A stretch of 36,452 nucleotides of DNA from Candidatus Cloacimonadota bacterium (GCA_020532185.1 JAJBBH010000074.1:1-36452), one strand, 5' to 3'; counted from the first letter of the stretch, positions 15,775-26,060 are shown. Made by a program: numbers and translations. Notes: generated from the sequence alone by a model not told the origin.

Positions 15775-16875
15775 ATGTTTTATCATTTATTTTACCCATT
15801 AGCCCAACAACACATTTTCTTTAATGTATTCAGATACATTACATTTAGGGCAGTAGCAGCTTTTATAACAGCATTGCTTTTTACATTTTTTATTGGACCA
15901 AAGCTGATTAATGTTCTCAAGCAAAACAAGGCTGTTGAAACTATCAACGATGAAGTCCCTGATACACACAAGTTAAAACAAGGCACACCAACAATGGGAG
16001 GTTTAATCATACTTACCGGTATTTTGCTCTCTACCCTATTGTGGAACAACCTTTTAAACGCAAATATATTACTATTACTTTTAACTGTGCTCTGGTTAGG
16101 CGGTATCGGTTTTCTTGATGATTATCTCAAAAACTTCCTGAGTGAAAAATGTGGTTTAGTGCCCCAGTACAAGCTCTTAGGTCAAATTGCATTAGGTCTT
16201 ATAATTGGAACTGCTCTTTATTTTATGCCAAATAATGGTGATATTAGTGCTATTAGCATGCCATTTTTTAAAAATACTTTTATACATTTATCATGGTTTT
16301 TTATACCTTTTGTAATTTTTATGATTACAGGTACCTCAAATGCTGTAAATCTTACTGATGGACTGGATGGATTGGCTGCTGGTACTGTCTCAATCGCTTG
16401 TTTTGGCTTGGGTATTATGGCTTATATCAAGGGGCATTATGTCATAGCTGATTATTTGAACATGGAGTTCTTACCTGAGTCTGGCGAAGTTGCTATCTTT
16501 GCTGCATCAATGATAGGAACAACTTTAGGATTCTTGTGGTACAATACACGACCGGCTCAGATATTTATGGGAGATACAGGGTCTTTACCGCTCGGTGGCT
16601 TATTAGCCCTGATTTCAATTATTCTAAAAGAAGAAATATTCTTTGCTATCATCGGTCTTATTTTCATTACAGAAGCATGCTCATCATTAATGCAAAGATA
16701 TTACTTTAAATATTCAAGAAGAAAAACAGGAGAGGGTCAAAGATTATTCAAAAAAGCACCTCTTCATCATCACTATGAAATGTTGGGTATTTCGGAAGAG
16801 AAAATTGTTGTTAGGTTTTGGATTATTGCTGTATTACTCGTTGCAATTGGCTTGGGAACTTTAAAGTTGAGATAA
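15775..16875 (+). CDS. mraY: phospho-MurNAc-pentapeptide transferase
   Basis: This polytopic membrane protein of 366 residues transfers phospho-MurNAc-pentapeptide to undecaprenyl phosphate to form lipid I. It has the MraY signatures DTHKLKQGTPTMGG, the Asp-rich FLDDYLK, NAVNLTDGLDGLA, FMGDTGSLPLGG and the C-terminal HHHYE. Around ten hydrophobic helices can be counted. AAAGG lies before the ATG, and the gene follows murEF after three bases. It needs the MurF product as substrate, consistent with gene order. Confidence 0.97.
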   Translation: MFYHLFYPLAQQHIFFNVFRYITFRAVAAFITALLFTFFIGPKLINVLKQNKAVETINDEVPDTHKLKQGTPTMGGLIILTGILLSTLLWNNLLNANILLLLLTVLWLGGIGFLDDYLKNFLSEKCGLVPQYKLLGQIALGLIIGTALYFMPNNGDISAISMPFFKNTFIHLSWFFIPFVIFMITGTSNAVNLTDGLDGLAAGTVSIACFGLGIMAYIKGHYVIADYLNMEFLPESGEVAIFAASMIGTTLGFLWYNTRPAQIFMGDTGSLPLGGLLALISIILKEEIFFAIIGLIFITEACSSLMQRYYFKYSRRKTGEGQRLFKKAPLHHHYEMLGISEEKIVVRFWIIAVLLVAIGLGTLKLR

Positions 16876-16879
16876 TATT

Positions 16880-18223
16880 ATGAACTTTTTAAAGCAAAGA
16901 TTCTCTATTATTGGAATAGCCAGAAGTGGCATAGCGGCAGCTGAAAAAATTAAAAAGGCTGGAGGAAAGGTATTCTTGTCTGACAGTAAACAAGAGCATG
17001 AATTTTTAAACTTGCAATACCTGAAAGAATCATTTATCTGTGAATTTGGAATTAACACTGACAAAGCTTTAGAGGCAGACATCATGATTCTTAGTCCTGG
17101 TGTGCCGCAGAGCATTCCGATTGTGCAAAAGGCTATTGCCAACGGGCTTACAGTAATTAGTGAAATAGAATTTGCTTATAGAATTATGAACAAGAACAAC
17201 AAAATTATAGCTGTAACTGGTTCAAATGGCAAGAGTACAACTGTATCTCTAATATACCATCTATTAAAGACAGCAGGCTATAAAACAATACTTGCAGGCA
17301 ATATTGGCGATGCTTTCAGCAGTTTTGATATAGAAAATGAATACGATTGGATTGTACTCGAATTGAGCAGCTTTCAGCTCGAATTAATTGACAAATTCAC
17401 ACCAAACATAGCTGTTTTGACAAATATAAGCCCAGACCATTTAAACCGTTATAAGAGCTATGATGATTATGTTTTAGCAAAATTCAACCTATTTAAAAAC
17501 CAAAAGTCAACACAAAGTGCAATAATCTTTGCAGATGATGAAATGACAAACAAATATATAAATCTGATTAACTCACAAATAAAAAGATTCTCTCTAAAAC
17601 AAAAAACTGATGCATACTTACATGATGATGAGATTATTATCAATCACAAAAAAAGATTTTCAACTAAAGACAGCCTCCTACGCGGTCCACACAACTATTG
17701 TAACATTATGGCAGCTCTCTTGGCAGTTGAAGATGCAAATATTAATGATGACCTACTAAAAAAGGGATTGAGTTCTTTTAATTCTTTAGAACATAGATTG
17801 GAAGAGGTCGGTACCGTAAATAGTATAAGCTTTATAAATGACTCAAAAGCAACAAATACCGACTCAGTCAAAAATGCTTTATTATCTTTCAAAAAGCCCA
17901 TTCGCATCATACTCGGTGGCTCAGACAAAGGAGAGGACTTTTCTATATTAACTGACTTATTAAAAAAACATGCTAAAAAAGTATATCTTATAGGGGAAAC
18001 AAAAGAGAAAATGATTAATTGCTTTAAAGGACAAATAGAGTTTGAAACATTTAACCTTTTGGAAACAGCAGTAAGACAAGCATTTAAGGAATCTGAACCG
18101 AATGACTTCATAGTCTTATCGCCTGCTTGTGCAAGCTTTGATATGTTCAAAAACTTTGAAGATAGAGGTATGGCATTCAAAAGCATTTTTGCAAAGCTGA
18201 GGAATGAGAATGAGAAATATTAA
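16880..18223 (+). CDS. murD: UDP-N-acetylmuramoylalanine--D-glutamate ligase
   Basis: This cytoplasmic Mur ligase of 447 residues adds D-Glu to UDP-MurNAc-L-Ala. Visible are the N-terminal GIARSGIAAAEKI nucleotide-sugar loop, SPGVPQSIP, the ATP loop GSNGKSTT, LELSSFQLE, the His in NISPDHLNRY, FINDSKATNTDS, LGGSDKGEDF, and the C-terminal SPACASFDMFKNFEDRG. All are hallmark MurD segments. The gene begins four bases after mraY and its end overlaps the start of ftsW. Confidence 0.97.
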   Translation: MNFLKQRFSIIGIARSGIAAAEKIKKAGGKVFLSDSKQEHEFLNLQYLKESFICEFGINTDKALEADIMILSPGVPQSIPIVQKAIANGLTVISEIEFAYRIMNKNNKIIAVTGSNGKSTTVSLIYHLLKTAGYKTILAGNIGDAFSSFDIENEYDWIVLELSSFQLELIDKFTPNIAVLTNISPDHLNRYKSYDDYVLAKFNLFKNQKSTQSAIIFADDEMTNKYINLINSQIKRFSLKQKTDAYLHDDEIIINHKKRFSTKDSLLRGPHNYCNIMAALLAVEDANINDDLLKKGLSSFNSLEHRLEEVGTVNSISFINDSKATNTDSVKNALLSFKKPIRIILGGSDKGEDFSILTDLLKKHAKKVYLIGETKEKMINCFKGQIEFETFNLLETAVRQAFKESEPNDFIVLSPACASFDMFKNFEDRGMAFKSIFAKLRNENEKY

Positions 18224-19358
18224 TATTAAAAGCTGTGATAAAACATTATTATTAATATGTATTATCTTGATGATATTTGGCTTGGCTTTACAGCTTGATA
18301 TTGGTTCATCTCGAGGTGGCGAATATTCTTTGGTGAATTTCAAAAAGCAGGTAGTTTGGTTTTTAGTATCTTTACCAGCTATGATTATTATTGCTCATTT
18401 TAAAAAGCTTTTCGAGCTATTAAACAAATATTCTTTTTTCTTATTGCTCTTAACTATTATACTTTTAGTATTGGTTTTGATGATTGGAAGCACCCAAAAA
18501 GGAGGCACCAGATGGCTGCGCTTTGGAGGTATAGGCATACAACCAAGCATGGTAGCATCAATAACGTTGATACTATATACAGCAAAAATTCTCGACAAAA
18601 AAAAACTATACCTCGAACGCTCTACTTTCATAAACTTTATAAAAGATTTTCTGCCTCTTTTAATAATCATTGGGATAGTATTTGGGCTAATATACGCTGA
18701 GAAGCACTTAAGCACCCTTATAGTCATAAGCATAGCTATTCTCAGCATGTTATTTATGGCACAAGTTAGAATATCTACGCTTATTTTAGCTGTACTACTT
18801 ATTGGCTCTCTATCTTTATTTTTAATCAAATATGGCAAAGAAGACTATCGTTCATCGCGTATGGATATGTTTTCTCACTATTCTCTTTATCACAAATTTC
18901 TTGGTATTAAAGCAAGCGAAACACAAGCTGATGACTACCAAATCAAAGAAAGTCTCACTGCTATAACTCATGGTAATATATTCGGCACAGGCAATGCAAA
19001 AGGACGGGCAAAACACTATTTTCTTCCTGATGCAAAGTCTGACTATATCTTTGCTATAATAGCCGAGCAATATGGCTTTTTAGGTGCTTTATTAATCATC
19101 TTCCTCTATACTTTCATCGTGATAAAATCTCTTAATCATAGTATAAAAACTGATAACTTATTTTTACAATTAGTCGGTGTTGGACTGTCATTAAACTTCT
19201 TCTTACCTGCAATGGTAAATATCGGTGTATCAATCTCTGCACTACCTCCAACTGGCTTAAATCTCCCCTTTCTTAGCTATGGTGGTACCTCATTTTTAAT
19301 GAATGCTATCAATATGGGCTTAATCCTTAATTTAAGTGTAATTGCAAAAGGAGTATGA
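18210..19358 (+). CDS. ftsW: septal peptidoglycan polymerase FtsW (SEDS family)
   Basis: This polytopic protein of about 382 residues belongs to the SEDS glycosyltransferases that polymerise lipid II at the septum with FtsI. It shows GGTRWLRFGGIGIQPSM, the large loop with YQIKESLTAITHGN and GRAKHYFLPDAKSDYIFA, and the conserved ending PPTGLNLPFLSYGG. Two ATGs lie close together (18204 and 18210). GAGG at 18199-18202 leaves 7 bp to the second and only 1 bp to the first, so I use 18210. It overlaps the murD end. Confidence 0.95.
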   Translation: MRNINIKSCDKTLLLICIILMIFGLALQLDIGSSRGGEYSLVNFKKQVVWFLVSLPAMIIIAHFKKLFELLNKYSFFLLLLTIILLVLVLMIGSTQKGGTRWLRFGGIGIQPSMVASITLILYTAKILDKKKLYLERSTFINFIKDFLPLLIIIGIVFGLIYAEKHLSTLIVISIAILSMLFMAQVRISTLILAVLLIGSLSLFLIKYGKEDYRSSRMDMFSHYSLYHKFLGIKASETQADDYQIKESLTAITHGNIFGTGNAKGRAKHYFLPDAKSDYIFAIIAEQYGFLGALLIIFLYTFIVIKSLNHSIKTDNLFLQLVGVGLSLNFFLPAMVNIGVSISALPPTGLNLPFLSYGGTSFLMNAINMGLILNLSVIAKGV

Positions 19359-20437
19359 TGAATAATAAAAGAATAATTGTATCTGCAGGTGGCACTGGAG
19401 GACATATCATACCAGCTTTGGTAATTTGTGAAGAATTTATCAAAAATGGGTGGCAAATCAGCTATATAGGAAATAAAGGCAGTTTAGAAGAAAAGATAGT
19501 TAAAAACAAAGGTATCAGCTTCTTCCCTATCGACGTGCAAAAACTATACAGAAACTTTACTTTTCAACATATTAAATTCCCTTTCAAACTAATAAAAAGT
19601 ATCGTTAGCTCTTATCGTATCATCAAAGAACAAAAACCACAGCTTATTATTGGCACAGGAGGCTTTGTATCTGGTCCTGTTGGCTTAGCAGCAATACTTT
19701 CCAAAACACCTTTATATATACATGAACAAAACTGCTTTCCAGGCTTGACAACGAGATTTCTTGGTCGTTATGCAAAAAAAGTATTTATCGCTTATGAAGA
19801 CACAAAGTCTTACTTCCCAAAAAACAATTCAGTTTATGTGGGTAACCCAATATTTAAAGACAATTTATCATCAAGTGAGCAAATTAATTTTGATAAATAC
19901 CATTTAAAACAAGACAGCCAAAAAGTATTAATCTTAGGCGGAAGTCAAGGCTCTCTTTTCATTAATCAACTTATATTAAATAATTTAGATTTCATCATCA
20001 ATCAAGGTTTTGAAATACTTTGGCAGTCAGGTAAGAACCACTTATCTTATATCCAGAACCAAATTAAAGAAAAACGAGGCATTTATGTTTTTGATTTTTC
20101 TAATGAGCTACATAAGATATATAATTCTGCAGATATGGTTATATGTCGTGCTGGTGCATTAACTTTAGCCGAGATTGAGTATAAAAAGCTGCCCTCATTA
20201 ATCATACCACTACCAAATTCAGCAGGTAATCATCAACTTAGCAATGCAATGGACTTTCAAAAAAAGGGTTATGCAGAGCTATTAGAGCAAAAAGATATTA
20301 CCTTATTCAGCACACGTTTTCAATCTGTAAGCAGTAAACTTGACAAGATTAAAAATAGTTTCAAAGACTCAATACATCAAGATGCTGGACAAAACATCTA
20401 TGCATCGATTATCAATAGTAACAATGAAAAATTGTAA
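19358..20437 (+). CDS. murG: UDP-GlcNAc:lipid I N-acetylglucosaminyltransferase
   Basis: This peripheral membrane GT28 enzyme of about 359 residues turns lipid I into lipid II. Key segments are SAGGTGGHIIPA near the N-terminus, GTGGFVSGP, HEQNCFPGLTTR, GGSQGSLFIN at the start of the C-terminal domain, and CRAGALTLAE, followed by PLPNSAGNHQLSNA in the UDP-GlcNAc site. Two adjacent ATGs (19355, 19358) follow AAGGAG; spacing favours the second, whose A is the last base of the ftsW stop. Confidence 0.96.
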   Translation: MNNKRIIVSAGGTGGHIIPALVICEEFIKNGWQISYIGNKGSLEEKIVKNKGISFFPIDVQKLYRNFTFQHIKFPFKLIKSIVSSYRIIKEQKPQLIIGTGGFVSGPVGLAAILSKTPLYIHEQNCFPGLTTRFLGRYAKKVFIAYEDTKSYFPKNNSVYVGNPIFKDNLSSSEQINFDKYHLKQDSQKVLILGGSQGSLFINQLILNNLDFIINQGFEILWQSGKNHLSYIQNQIKEKRGIYVFDFSNELHKIYNSADMVICRAGALTLAEIEYKKLPSLIIPLPNSAGNHQLSNAMDFQKKGYAELLEQKDITLFSTRFQSVSSKLDKIKNSFKDSIHQDAGQNIYASIINSNNEKL

Positions 20438-20451
20438 ATTCAGGAGGCGAT

Positions 20452-21819
20452 ATGTTAGGTAAAACAAAAAAGGTACATTTTATAGGGATTGGTGGCATAG
20501 GTATGAGTGGTATAGCTGAATTTCTATTTAATCATGGTTATGAAATAACAGGTTCAGACATGCAAGCATCCGAAATTACAAAATATTTAGAAAATAAAGG
20601 CATTGTAATATATGAAAATCATCAAGCAGAAAACATTAAAGACGTCGATGTTGTCGTAAAATCTTCTGCAATAAAAAATGATAATCCCGAAGTAATATAT
20701 GCAAAAAGTCAAAAAGTACCTGTAATTAGAAGAGCAGAAATGCTTGCTGAGCTGATGAGAATGTCGTTCGGCATTGGAATCGCAGGCACGCATGGCAAGA
20801 CCACATGCACTTCTTTGGTTGGCATGGTTCTGAGCAATGCACTTCTTGACCCAACAGTAATAGTCGGAGGAAAGGTTCAAAACTTTGGAACAAATAATAG
20901 ATTAGGCTCAGGAAAATATATTGTTGTTGAAGCAGATGAATACGATAGGTCATTTCTGACTCTTACACCAATTATAGCTGCAATTACAAATATTGAAGCA
21001 GACCATTTGGATTGTTATTCTGATCTTGAAGAAATAAAGTCTGCCTTTATTCAGTTTGCAAATAAGGTTCCTTTTTTTGGCTGTCTTATTGCATGCTTAG
21101 ACGATAATGGGGTGCAATCAATATTACCTGAAATAAACAAAAGAGTACTCACATACGGCTTGTCACGACAAGCTGAAGTCAGAGCTATAAACATTATCCA
21201 AGATAACTTCTCAACCTCTTTTGACATATTATACAAAGATTATGTGCTGGGGAATATCAATACAATATTGATAGGCAACCACAATATTCAAAACATCCTT
21301 TTAGCTGTTGCAGTTGGCATAGAAATGGACATATCTTTTGAAATGATAAAAAAAGGGATAGAAGAGTTCAAAGGGGTTTATAGAAGATTTGAATTTATTG
21401 GAGAAGTGCAAAACATAAGAGTATACGATGACTATGCACATCACCCAACAGAAATAAAGGCAACTTTATCAGGTATAAGAGAAAACACTCAAAAACGCAT
21501 AATAGTGCTATTCCAACCACATTTATATTCACGCACAAAAGATTTTGCATTAGACTTTGGTCGCTCATTCTATCAATCTGATTTACTCTTTGTAGCTCCA
21601 ATCTATCCTGCCCGAGAGCAACCTATTGAAGGCGTAAGTGGCTTAATGATTGCTGATGCTGCCATACAATCAGGCCATCATCATGTACATTATATAGATA
21701 AACAAGAAGATATTGTAAAAACAGTTTTAGACCACCTCGAAGACGATGATGTTTTGATAACTATGGGTGCAGGTGATATCCATAAATATGGAAAAGAAAT
21801 ATTGAGGAAATTAAGTTGA
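20452..21819 (+). CDS. murC: UDP-N-acetylmuramate--L-alanine ligase
   Basis: This Mur ligase of 455 residues adds the first amino acid, L-Ala, to UDP-MurNAc. It opens with the FIGIGGIGMSGIAEFL loop typical of MurC, followed by SSAIKNDNPE, the ATP loop GTHGKTT, VEADEYDRSF, the EADHLD segment, YDDYAHHPTEI, and FQPHLYSRT near the C-terminus. A strong AGGAGG lies before the ATG. The gene follows murG after 14 bases and overlaps murB by four. Confidence 0.97.
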   Translation: MLGKTKKVHFIGIGGIGMSGIAEFLFNHGYEITGSDMQASEITKYLENKGIVIYENHQAENIKDVDVVVKSSAIKNDNPEVIYAKSQKVPVIRRAEMLAELMRMSFGIGIAGTHGKTTCTSLVGMVLSNALLDPTVIVGGKVQNFGTNNRLGSGKYIVVEADEYDRSFLTLTPIIAAITNIEADHLDCYSDLEEIKSAFIQFANKVPFFGCLIACLDDNGVQSILPEINKRVLTYGLSRQAEVRAINIIQDNFSTSFDILYKDYVLGNINTILIGNHNIQNILLAVAVGIEMDISFEMIKKGIEEFKGVYRRFEFIGEVQNIRVYDDYAHHPTEIKATLSGIRENTQKRIIVLFQPHLYSRTKDFALDFGRSFYQSDLLFVAPIYPAREQPIEGVSGLMIADAAIQSGHHHVHYIDKQEDIVKTVLDHLEDDDVLITMGAGDIHKYGKEILRKLS

Positions 21820-22673
21820 GAACTTACAATACAATGAGTTTAGCAGAGCTTTCGCACATCAAAATAGGCGGAAATACCAAAAATCTCTTTTTTCCTGAAA
21901 ACTATATTGAGCTAAACGAGCTTTATCAAAAATATCATCATTCTCACAAAATTATACCTTTAGGAGGATGCTCAAATATACTATTTGGAAATGTTGATAA
22001 CTATATCTTGATAAGCGACAAGTATTTGCCATGGATTTTCTCTGTTAAAAAAACCGATGAGATTAGCCAACTAAGAATATCTCCAAACATGAATATTAAC
22101 TTTTTAATTAAAAAACTTGCTGAGTATAATCTTGGAGGATTGGAATTTTTAGCAGGCATACCTGCACACATTGGCGGGCTAATTACCATGAATGCTGGTG
22201 CTTATCAAAAACAAATTGGAGATTACGTCAGCTCAATAAAAATTATAAATAATAACGGAATAAAAGTCTTAAAACAAAGTGATTGCGACTTTTTATACCG
22301 CAGCTCATCTATCGATGGCTTTATAATTGAAATAACACTAAATGTCGAAAATATCAATAAGGAAAATGTCTTAACAATTATGACTACTAATATCAACAAA
22401 AGAAAGCTTAGCCAGCCTTTAAACATGCCAAATTTAGGCTGCTTTTTTAAAAATCCAAAAGACGATTCTGCGGGTCGCCTTATAGATAGTTGTGGGCTAA
22501 AAGGATATACAATAGGAGACGCAATGGTTAGCTATGAACATGCAAATTTCCTGATTAATAAAGGCAATGCAAGCTTTGATGATATGCTTTCTCTGATTAA
22601 CTTTATAAAAGAGAGGGTAAGAGATAAATACAATATAAATTTAGAATTGGAGGTAAAAGTTATCAATGAGTAA
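21816..22673 (+). CDS. murB: UDP-N-acetylenolpyruvoylglucosamine reductase
   Basis: This FAD enzyme of 285 residues reduces UDP-GlcNAc-enolpyruvate to UDP-MurNAc. Visible are the FAD-binding LGGCSNILFG, GLEFLAGIPAHIGGLITMNAGA, the FLYRSSSI segment, and GCFFKNPKDDSAGRLID with the expected proton-donor Ser region replaced in the usual small variant way (the short form resembles type II MurB, which lacks the Tyr loop). I choose the TTG at 21816, with GAGG 8 bp upstream, because the next ATG (21834) would drop conserved N-terminal residues. It overlaps the murC stop and the ftsQ start. Confidence 0.94.
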   Translation: MRTYNTMSLAELSHIKIGGNTKNLFFPENYIELNELYQKYHHSHKIIPLGGCSNILFGNVDNYILISDKYLPWIFSVKKTDEISQLRISPNMNINFLIKKLAEYNLGGLEFLAGIPAHIGGLITMNAGAYQKQIGDYVSSIKIINNNGIKVLKQSDCDFLYRSSSIDGFIIEITLNVENINKENVLTIMTTNINKRKLSQPLNMPNLGCFFKNPKDDSAGRLIDSCGLKGYTIGDAMVSYEHANFLINKGNASFDDMLSLINFIKERVRDKYNINLELEVKVINE

Positions 22674-23418
22674 ACGAAGACGTAAAAAAAGAGGTTCAAC
22701 TCGCTATTTGTTTTTCTTTGTTTTGATTAGCTTAACAGCGACAGGATTATGGAATTTGACAACATACTTCCTAAAAGATATTGATGCATTCAATATCAAA
22801 AAAATTGAAGTTGTTGGCTATAAAAACCTCGACCCAAGCTTCCTTGAAAGTCTTTCTGATGAGTTTATTGGCGTAAATATTTTCAAGGTAAAAAAACAAA
22901 ACTTTATTCGAAAGTATGAAAATATCGTTCGAGTAAAAAGAGTCTCTGTATCACGAAGACTGCCTTCAACTATGATGATAGAAATCACAGAACGGCTTGG
23001 TATTTTATATGTCAAAGCGACTAATGGAGAATTCTATCCTATTGATGATGAGTTTATCGTCTTAGATAAAGATGACTTTTATTTCTTTGAAGATATACCT
23101 TTAGCCAATATCAATATCGATAGTGCAAACATCCAAGTCGGAGAAAAGATACATAACGAAACTCTTGATAGGATTGTTGATTTGCATAATAATATCATGA
23201 AAATTGATAAAACATTTATCAATAATATCTCTGAATATTATATCAGAAAAAATGATATTGCTTTTATTGATTCTCATGCTGGCAGCAGAGTAGTACTGGG
23301 TGAAACAGATATCGAGCTTAAGCTCAATCGGTATTTATTTCTGTATAACAACAAAGGCTTTAACAAAAACACCTTAATAGATTTGCGATTCAAAGACCAA
23401 GTAATAGTGAAAGGATAA
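22666..23418 (+). CDS. ftsQ: FtsQ/DivIB division protein
   Basis: The 250-residue protein has a basic N-terminal tail (SKRRRKKRGS), one membrane helix (about 14-33) and a POTRA domain beginning FNIKKIEVVGYKNLD. A beta domain follows with RVKRVSVSRRLPSTMMIEITER, the strand pair typical of FtsQ, and a C-terminal VDLRFKDQVIVKG-like end (IDLRFKDQVIVKG). FtsQ scaffolds FtsL and FtsB at the septum. Position between murB and ftsA agrees. Start overlaps murB by 8 bases. Confidence 0.93.
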   Translation: MSKRRRKKRGSTRYLFFFVLISLTATGLWNLTTYFLKDIDAFNIKKIEVVGYKNLDPSFLESLSDEFIGVNIFKVKKQNFIRKYENIVRVKRVSVSRRLPSTMMIEITERLGILYVKATNGEFYPIDDEFIVLDKDDFYFFEDIPLANINIDSANIQVGEKIHNETLDRIVDLHNNIMKIDKTFINNISEYYIRKNDIAFIDSHAGSRVVLGETDIELKLNRYLFLYNNKGFNKNTLIDLRFKDQVIVKG

Positions 23419-23484
23419 TTTTTTAAAATAGTTCTTGATAAAAAAAGCGTTAAAACTAAAATGGCATTTATATGTGGAGGATAG

Positions 23485-24747
23485 ATGAAAGAAAGTATGA
23501 TTACAGGATTAGACATTGGCAGTACTAAGATTAGCTCTGCTATTGCTGTGATTGATAAAAACAATAAAATCAAGCTATTAGGCACTGGTATTTGTGAGTC
23601 CGAAGGCATTGCAAATGGCAAAGTTCAGGATTTAAAATTGCTCTCTGATGCAATACTTTCTTCCATCACAACTGCTGAAAAAGCAGCAGAAAAAACAGCC
23701 CAAAATTTATACGTTGCAATATCGGGTCCTTATTTGACTTTTAGAACTTCTCAAGGTACAATTCCTGTAACAAGCGGACAAGGTCCCTCTGAAATTGAGC
23801 AAATACACATAGACCAAGTTATTAATAATCTGTTACTTGACATAAAACGTCATTTTAGTGCTGATAAATATGAGATTATTCACTGCATACCTCAATATTA
23901 TACAATTGATGGTCAAGAAAATATCGCTAACCCAATAGGTATGATTGGCTATGCTTTAAGCGTAAAAGCACTGATTATTATTGCTGAAACTGCACCATTG
24001 CGTAATATTCGTAAATCTATAGAAATGGCAGGCTTTAGAAATGCTACATACGTGTTTTCTCCTATAGCGACTGCAAAAGCTATCATGAATAAAGACGAAA
24101 AAGAATTAGGTGCATTGATGATTGATATTGGTGGAAATATATCTGACTTATTGATGATAAGTAATCGCTATCCAAGACTCGCAATTTCTATCGATAAAGG
24201 AAGTAAACTCATCACTTACGACCTATATACACAGCTAAAAACACCTCCCGCTTTTGCAGAACAGCTCAAAATTGAATATGGAGACTGCTTCCCACAAGAA
24301 GTTAGCCCAGAAATTAATGTCAATATCGATGGTATTGGAGGAAGACAAGCGGGTGTTGTGCCACTTGACTATATTAACCAGATTATTGAAGAAAGAACGA
24401 AAGATATATTAGATGAAGTGTATAAACAATATCTGAATAATTATCAAGAAACAAACTCGTTGACTGCTGGAATAGTTCTCACTGGCGGAGCATCTAAAAT
24501 GAAAAATATTGATGCTCTTTGTTTTAATATCTTTAATATGCCAGTTAGAATTGCATATCCCGACTTTTCGCGCTTCAATGAACCTATTCAACAACTAAAC
24601 TCACCAAGTTTTTCCACACTCGTTGGCTTAATATACTATGCTTTACAAGAAGAAGCAGAAAATAAAAAATCAAATAGAATCAGTTTTTCATTAAACTTTA
24701 GCAGTATTAAAAATACAATAACAAATATATTTAAAGAATTTTTATAG
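23485..24747 (+). CDS. ftsA: FtsA, actin-like membrane anchor of FtsZ
   Basis: This actin/Hsp70-fold ATPase of 420 residues tethers FtsZ filaments to the membrane. The phosphate-1 loop TGLDIGSTKISSAIA is at the N-terminus, the phosphate-2 region reads ALMIDIGGNISDLLM, and the adenosine loop is GIVLTGGASKMKN. The last residues (FSSIKNTITNIFKEFL) form the expected amphipathic membrane-targeting helix. GGAGG precedes the ATG. A 66-bp gap separates it from ftsQ, the largest in the cluster; no obvious promoter is seen there. Confidence 0.96.
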   Translation: MKESMITGLDIGSTKISSAIAVIDKNNKIKLLGTGICESEGIANGKVQDLKLLSDAILSSITTAEKAAEKTAQNLYVAISGPYLTFRTSQGTIPVTSGQGPSEIEQIHIDQVINNLLLDIKRHFSADKYEIIHCIPQYYTIDGQENIANPIGMIGYALSVKALIIIAETAPLRNIRKSIEMAGFRNATYVFSPIATAKAIMNKDEKELGALMIDIGGNISDLLMISNRYPRLAISIDKGSKLITYDLYTQLKTPPAFAEQLKIEYGDCFPQEVSPEINVNIDGIGGRQAGVVPLDYINQIIEERTKDILDEVYKQYLNNYQETNSLTAGIVLTGGASKMKNIDALCFNIFNMPVRIAYPDFSRFNEPIQQLNSPSFSTLVGLIYYALQEEAENKKSNRISFSLNFSSIKNTITNIFKEFL

Positions 24748-24756
24748 GAGGACTAA

Positions 24757-26037
24757 ATGGCAATTAAATACGCTCCAGAACTTCACTTTAACACAAAAAT
24801 CAAAATTATTGGCGTTGGCGGTGCAGGCGGAAATGCCGTAAATACAATGATTAATCAAAAAATTGAAGGGGTTGAATACATTGTTGCAAACACTGATATG
24901 CAAGACCTAAATAAATCCCTCGCAGTAAACAAAATACAGCTCGGGCAAAGGCTTACACAAGGGCTCGGTGCTGGTGCAATTCCCAAAATTGGAAAAGAGG
25001 CTGCATTAGAATCTTTAAAAGATATCGAAGAACAATTAGAAGATACAAATATGCTCTTTATTGCAGCTGGTATGGGTGGTGGAACAGGTACTGGTGCAGC
25101 TCCTGTAATCGCCAAAACGGCAAGAGAAAAAGGTATTCTTACATTAGGTATTGTTACATTCCCCTTTACTTGGGAAAACAAAAACCGTGCAGTCAATGCA
25201 CTCGATGGATTAGTTGAGCTCGAAGGAAATGTTGACACTCTTATAGTCATTCCAAATGACAAAGTTAGCGAAGTATATGGCTCATTAAGCGTAAAAGATG
25301 CCTTTTCAAAGTGCGATGAAATATTAGCAAATGCAGCATCTGCTGTTTCTGATATCATAAATAGCAATGGATACATAAATATCGACTTTGCAGACGTCAA
25401 ATCTGTCATGAGTTATCCTGGATATGCATTGATGGGGTCGGGTGAAGCAACTGGCTCTGACCGTGCACTAAAAGCCGCATCTCAAGCATCATTAAACCCA
25501 TTGCTCGCTCATGTAAACCTCGAAAATTGCAAAGGCATTCTAATTAACATTACAAGTGGGCATGACTTTATGATGGATGAATTACAAGCTATTTCAACAA
25601 GTATCACAGGAAATGCTGGAATGCCAAGCAATACATTCTTTGGGGTATATTTAGACCCCGAAATAAAAGATACTATAAAAGTTACAATCATTGCAACTGG
25701 TATTGATTACGATACTATGAGTAATCTCAGTACTTTCTCGCAAAACCCTACAATACAGCAAATTGCAAATAAAAATGCAGCAAATAAACCTAACTCGCAA
25801 AACGAACCAGCATTTATGTCAAACACAAATATACATAATAATATGCAGACAAATACCCCTCGTACTATTTCTCTTAGTTCAACTAACAAAGAGCCTGCTG
25901 TAAACCCAAATACTCAGCAAAATACCCAATATACATCCAATAACGTAATTGATTATAGCAGTGCTACAAGAGCAAATAATAACGATAATTCGGAAAAATC
26001 AGAACCACCATCATTCTTAAAAAAACTATTTGATTAA
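24757..26037 (+). CDS. ftsZ: FtsZ, tubulin-like division GTPase
   Basis: This 426-residue protein polymerises at mid-cell to form the Z ring. It has GVGGAGGNAVNTM near the N-terminus, the tubulin signature GGGTGTGAAPV at about 107, and the T7 synergy loop NIDFADVKSVM at about 207. After residue 325 a linker extremely rich in Asn, Gln, Thr and Ser leads to the C-terminal peptide EPPSFLKKLFD, which binds FtsA. AGGAGG precedes the ATG; the start is 10 bp after ftsA. It ends the cluster and is followed by a terminator. Confidence 0.98.
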   Translation: MAIKYAPELHFNTKIKIIGVGGAGGNAVNTMINQKIEGVEYIVANTDMQDLNKSLAVNKIQLGQRLTQGLGAGAIPKIGKEAALESLKDIEEQLEDTNMLFIAAGMGGGTGTGAAPVIAKTAREKGILTLGIVTFPFTWENKNRAVNALDGLVELEGNVDTLIVIPNDKVSEVYGSLSVKDAFSKCDEILANAASAVSDIINSNGYINIDFADVKSVMSYPGYALMGSGEATGSDRALKAASQASLNPLLAHVNLENCKGILINITSGHDFMMDELQAISTSITGNAGMPSNTFFGVYLDPEIKDTIKVTIIATGIDYDTMSNLSTFSQNPTIQQIANKNAANKPNSQNEPAFMSNTNIHNNMQTNTPRTISLSSTNKEPAVNPNTQQNTQYTSNNVIDYSSATRANNNDNSEKSEPPSFLKKLFD

Positions 26038-26060
26038 AAATATACGATATATAGCTTTCT

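Noticed and set aside
24855-25409. 184-residue minus-strand frame inside ftsZ
   Set aside because: Antisense shadow of a highly conserved gene; no ribosome site and composition typical of reverse reading. The same holds for long antisense frames in murD (17695-18186) and ftsW (18395-18838).
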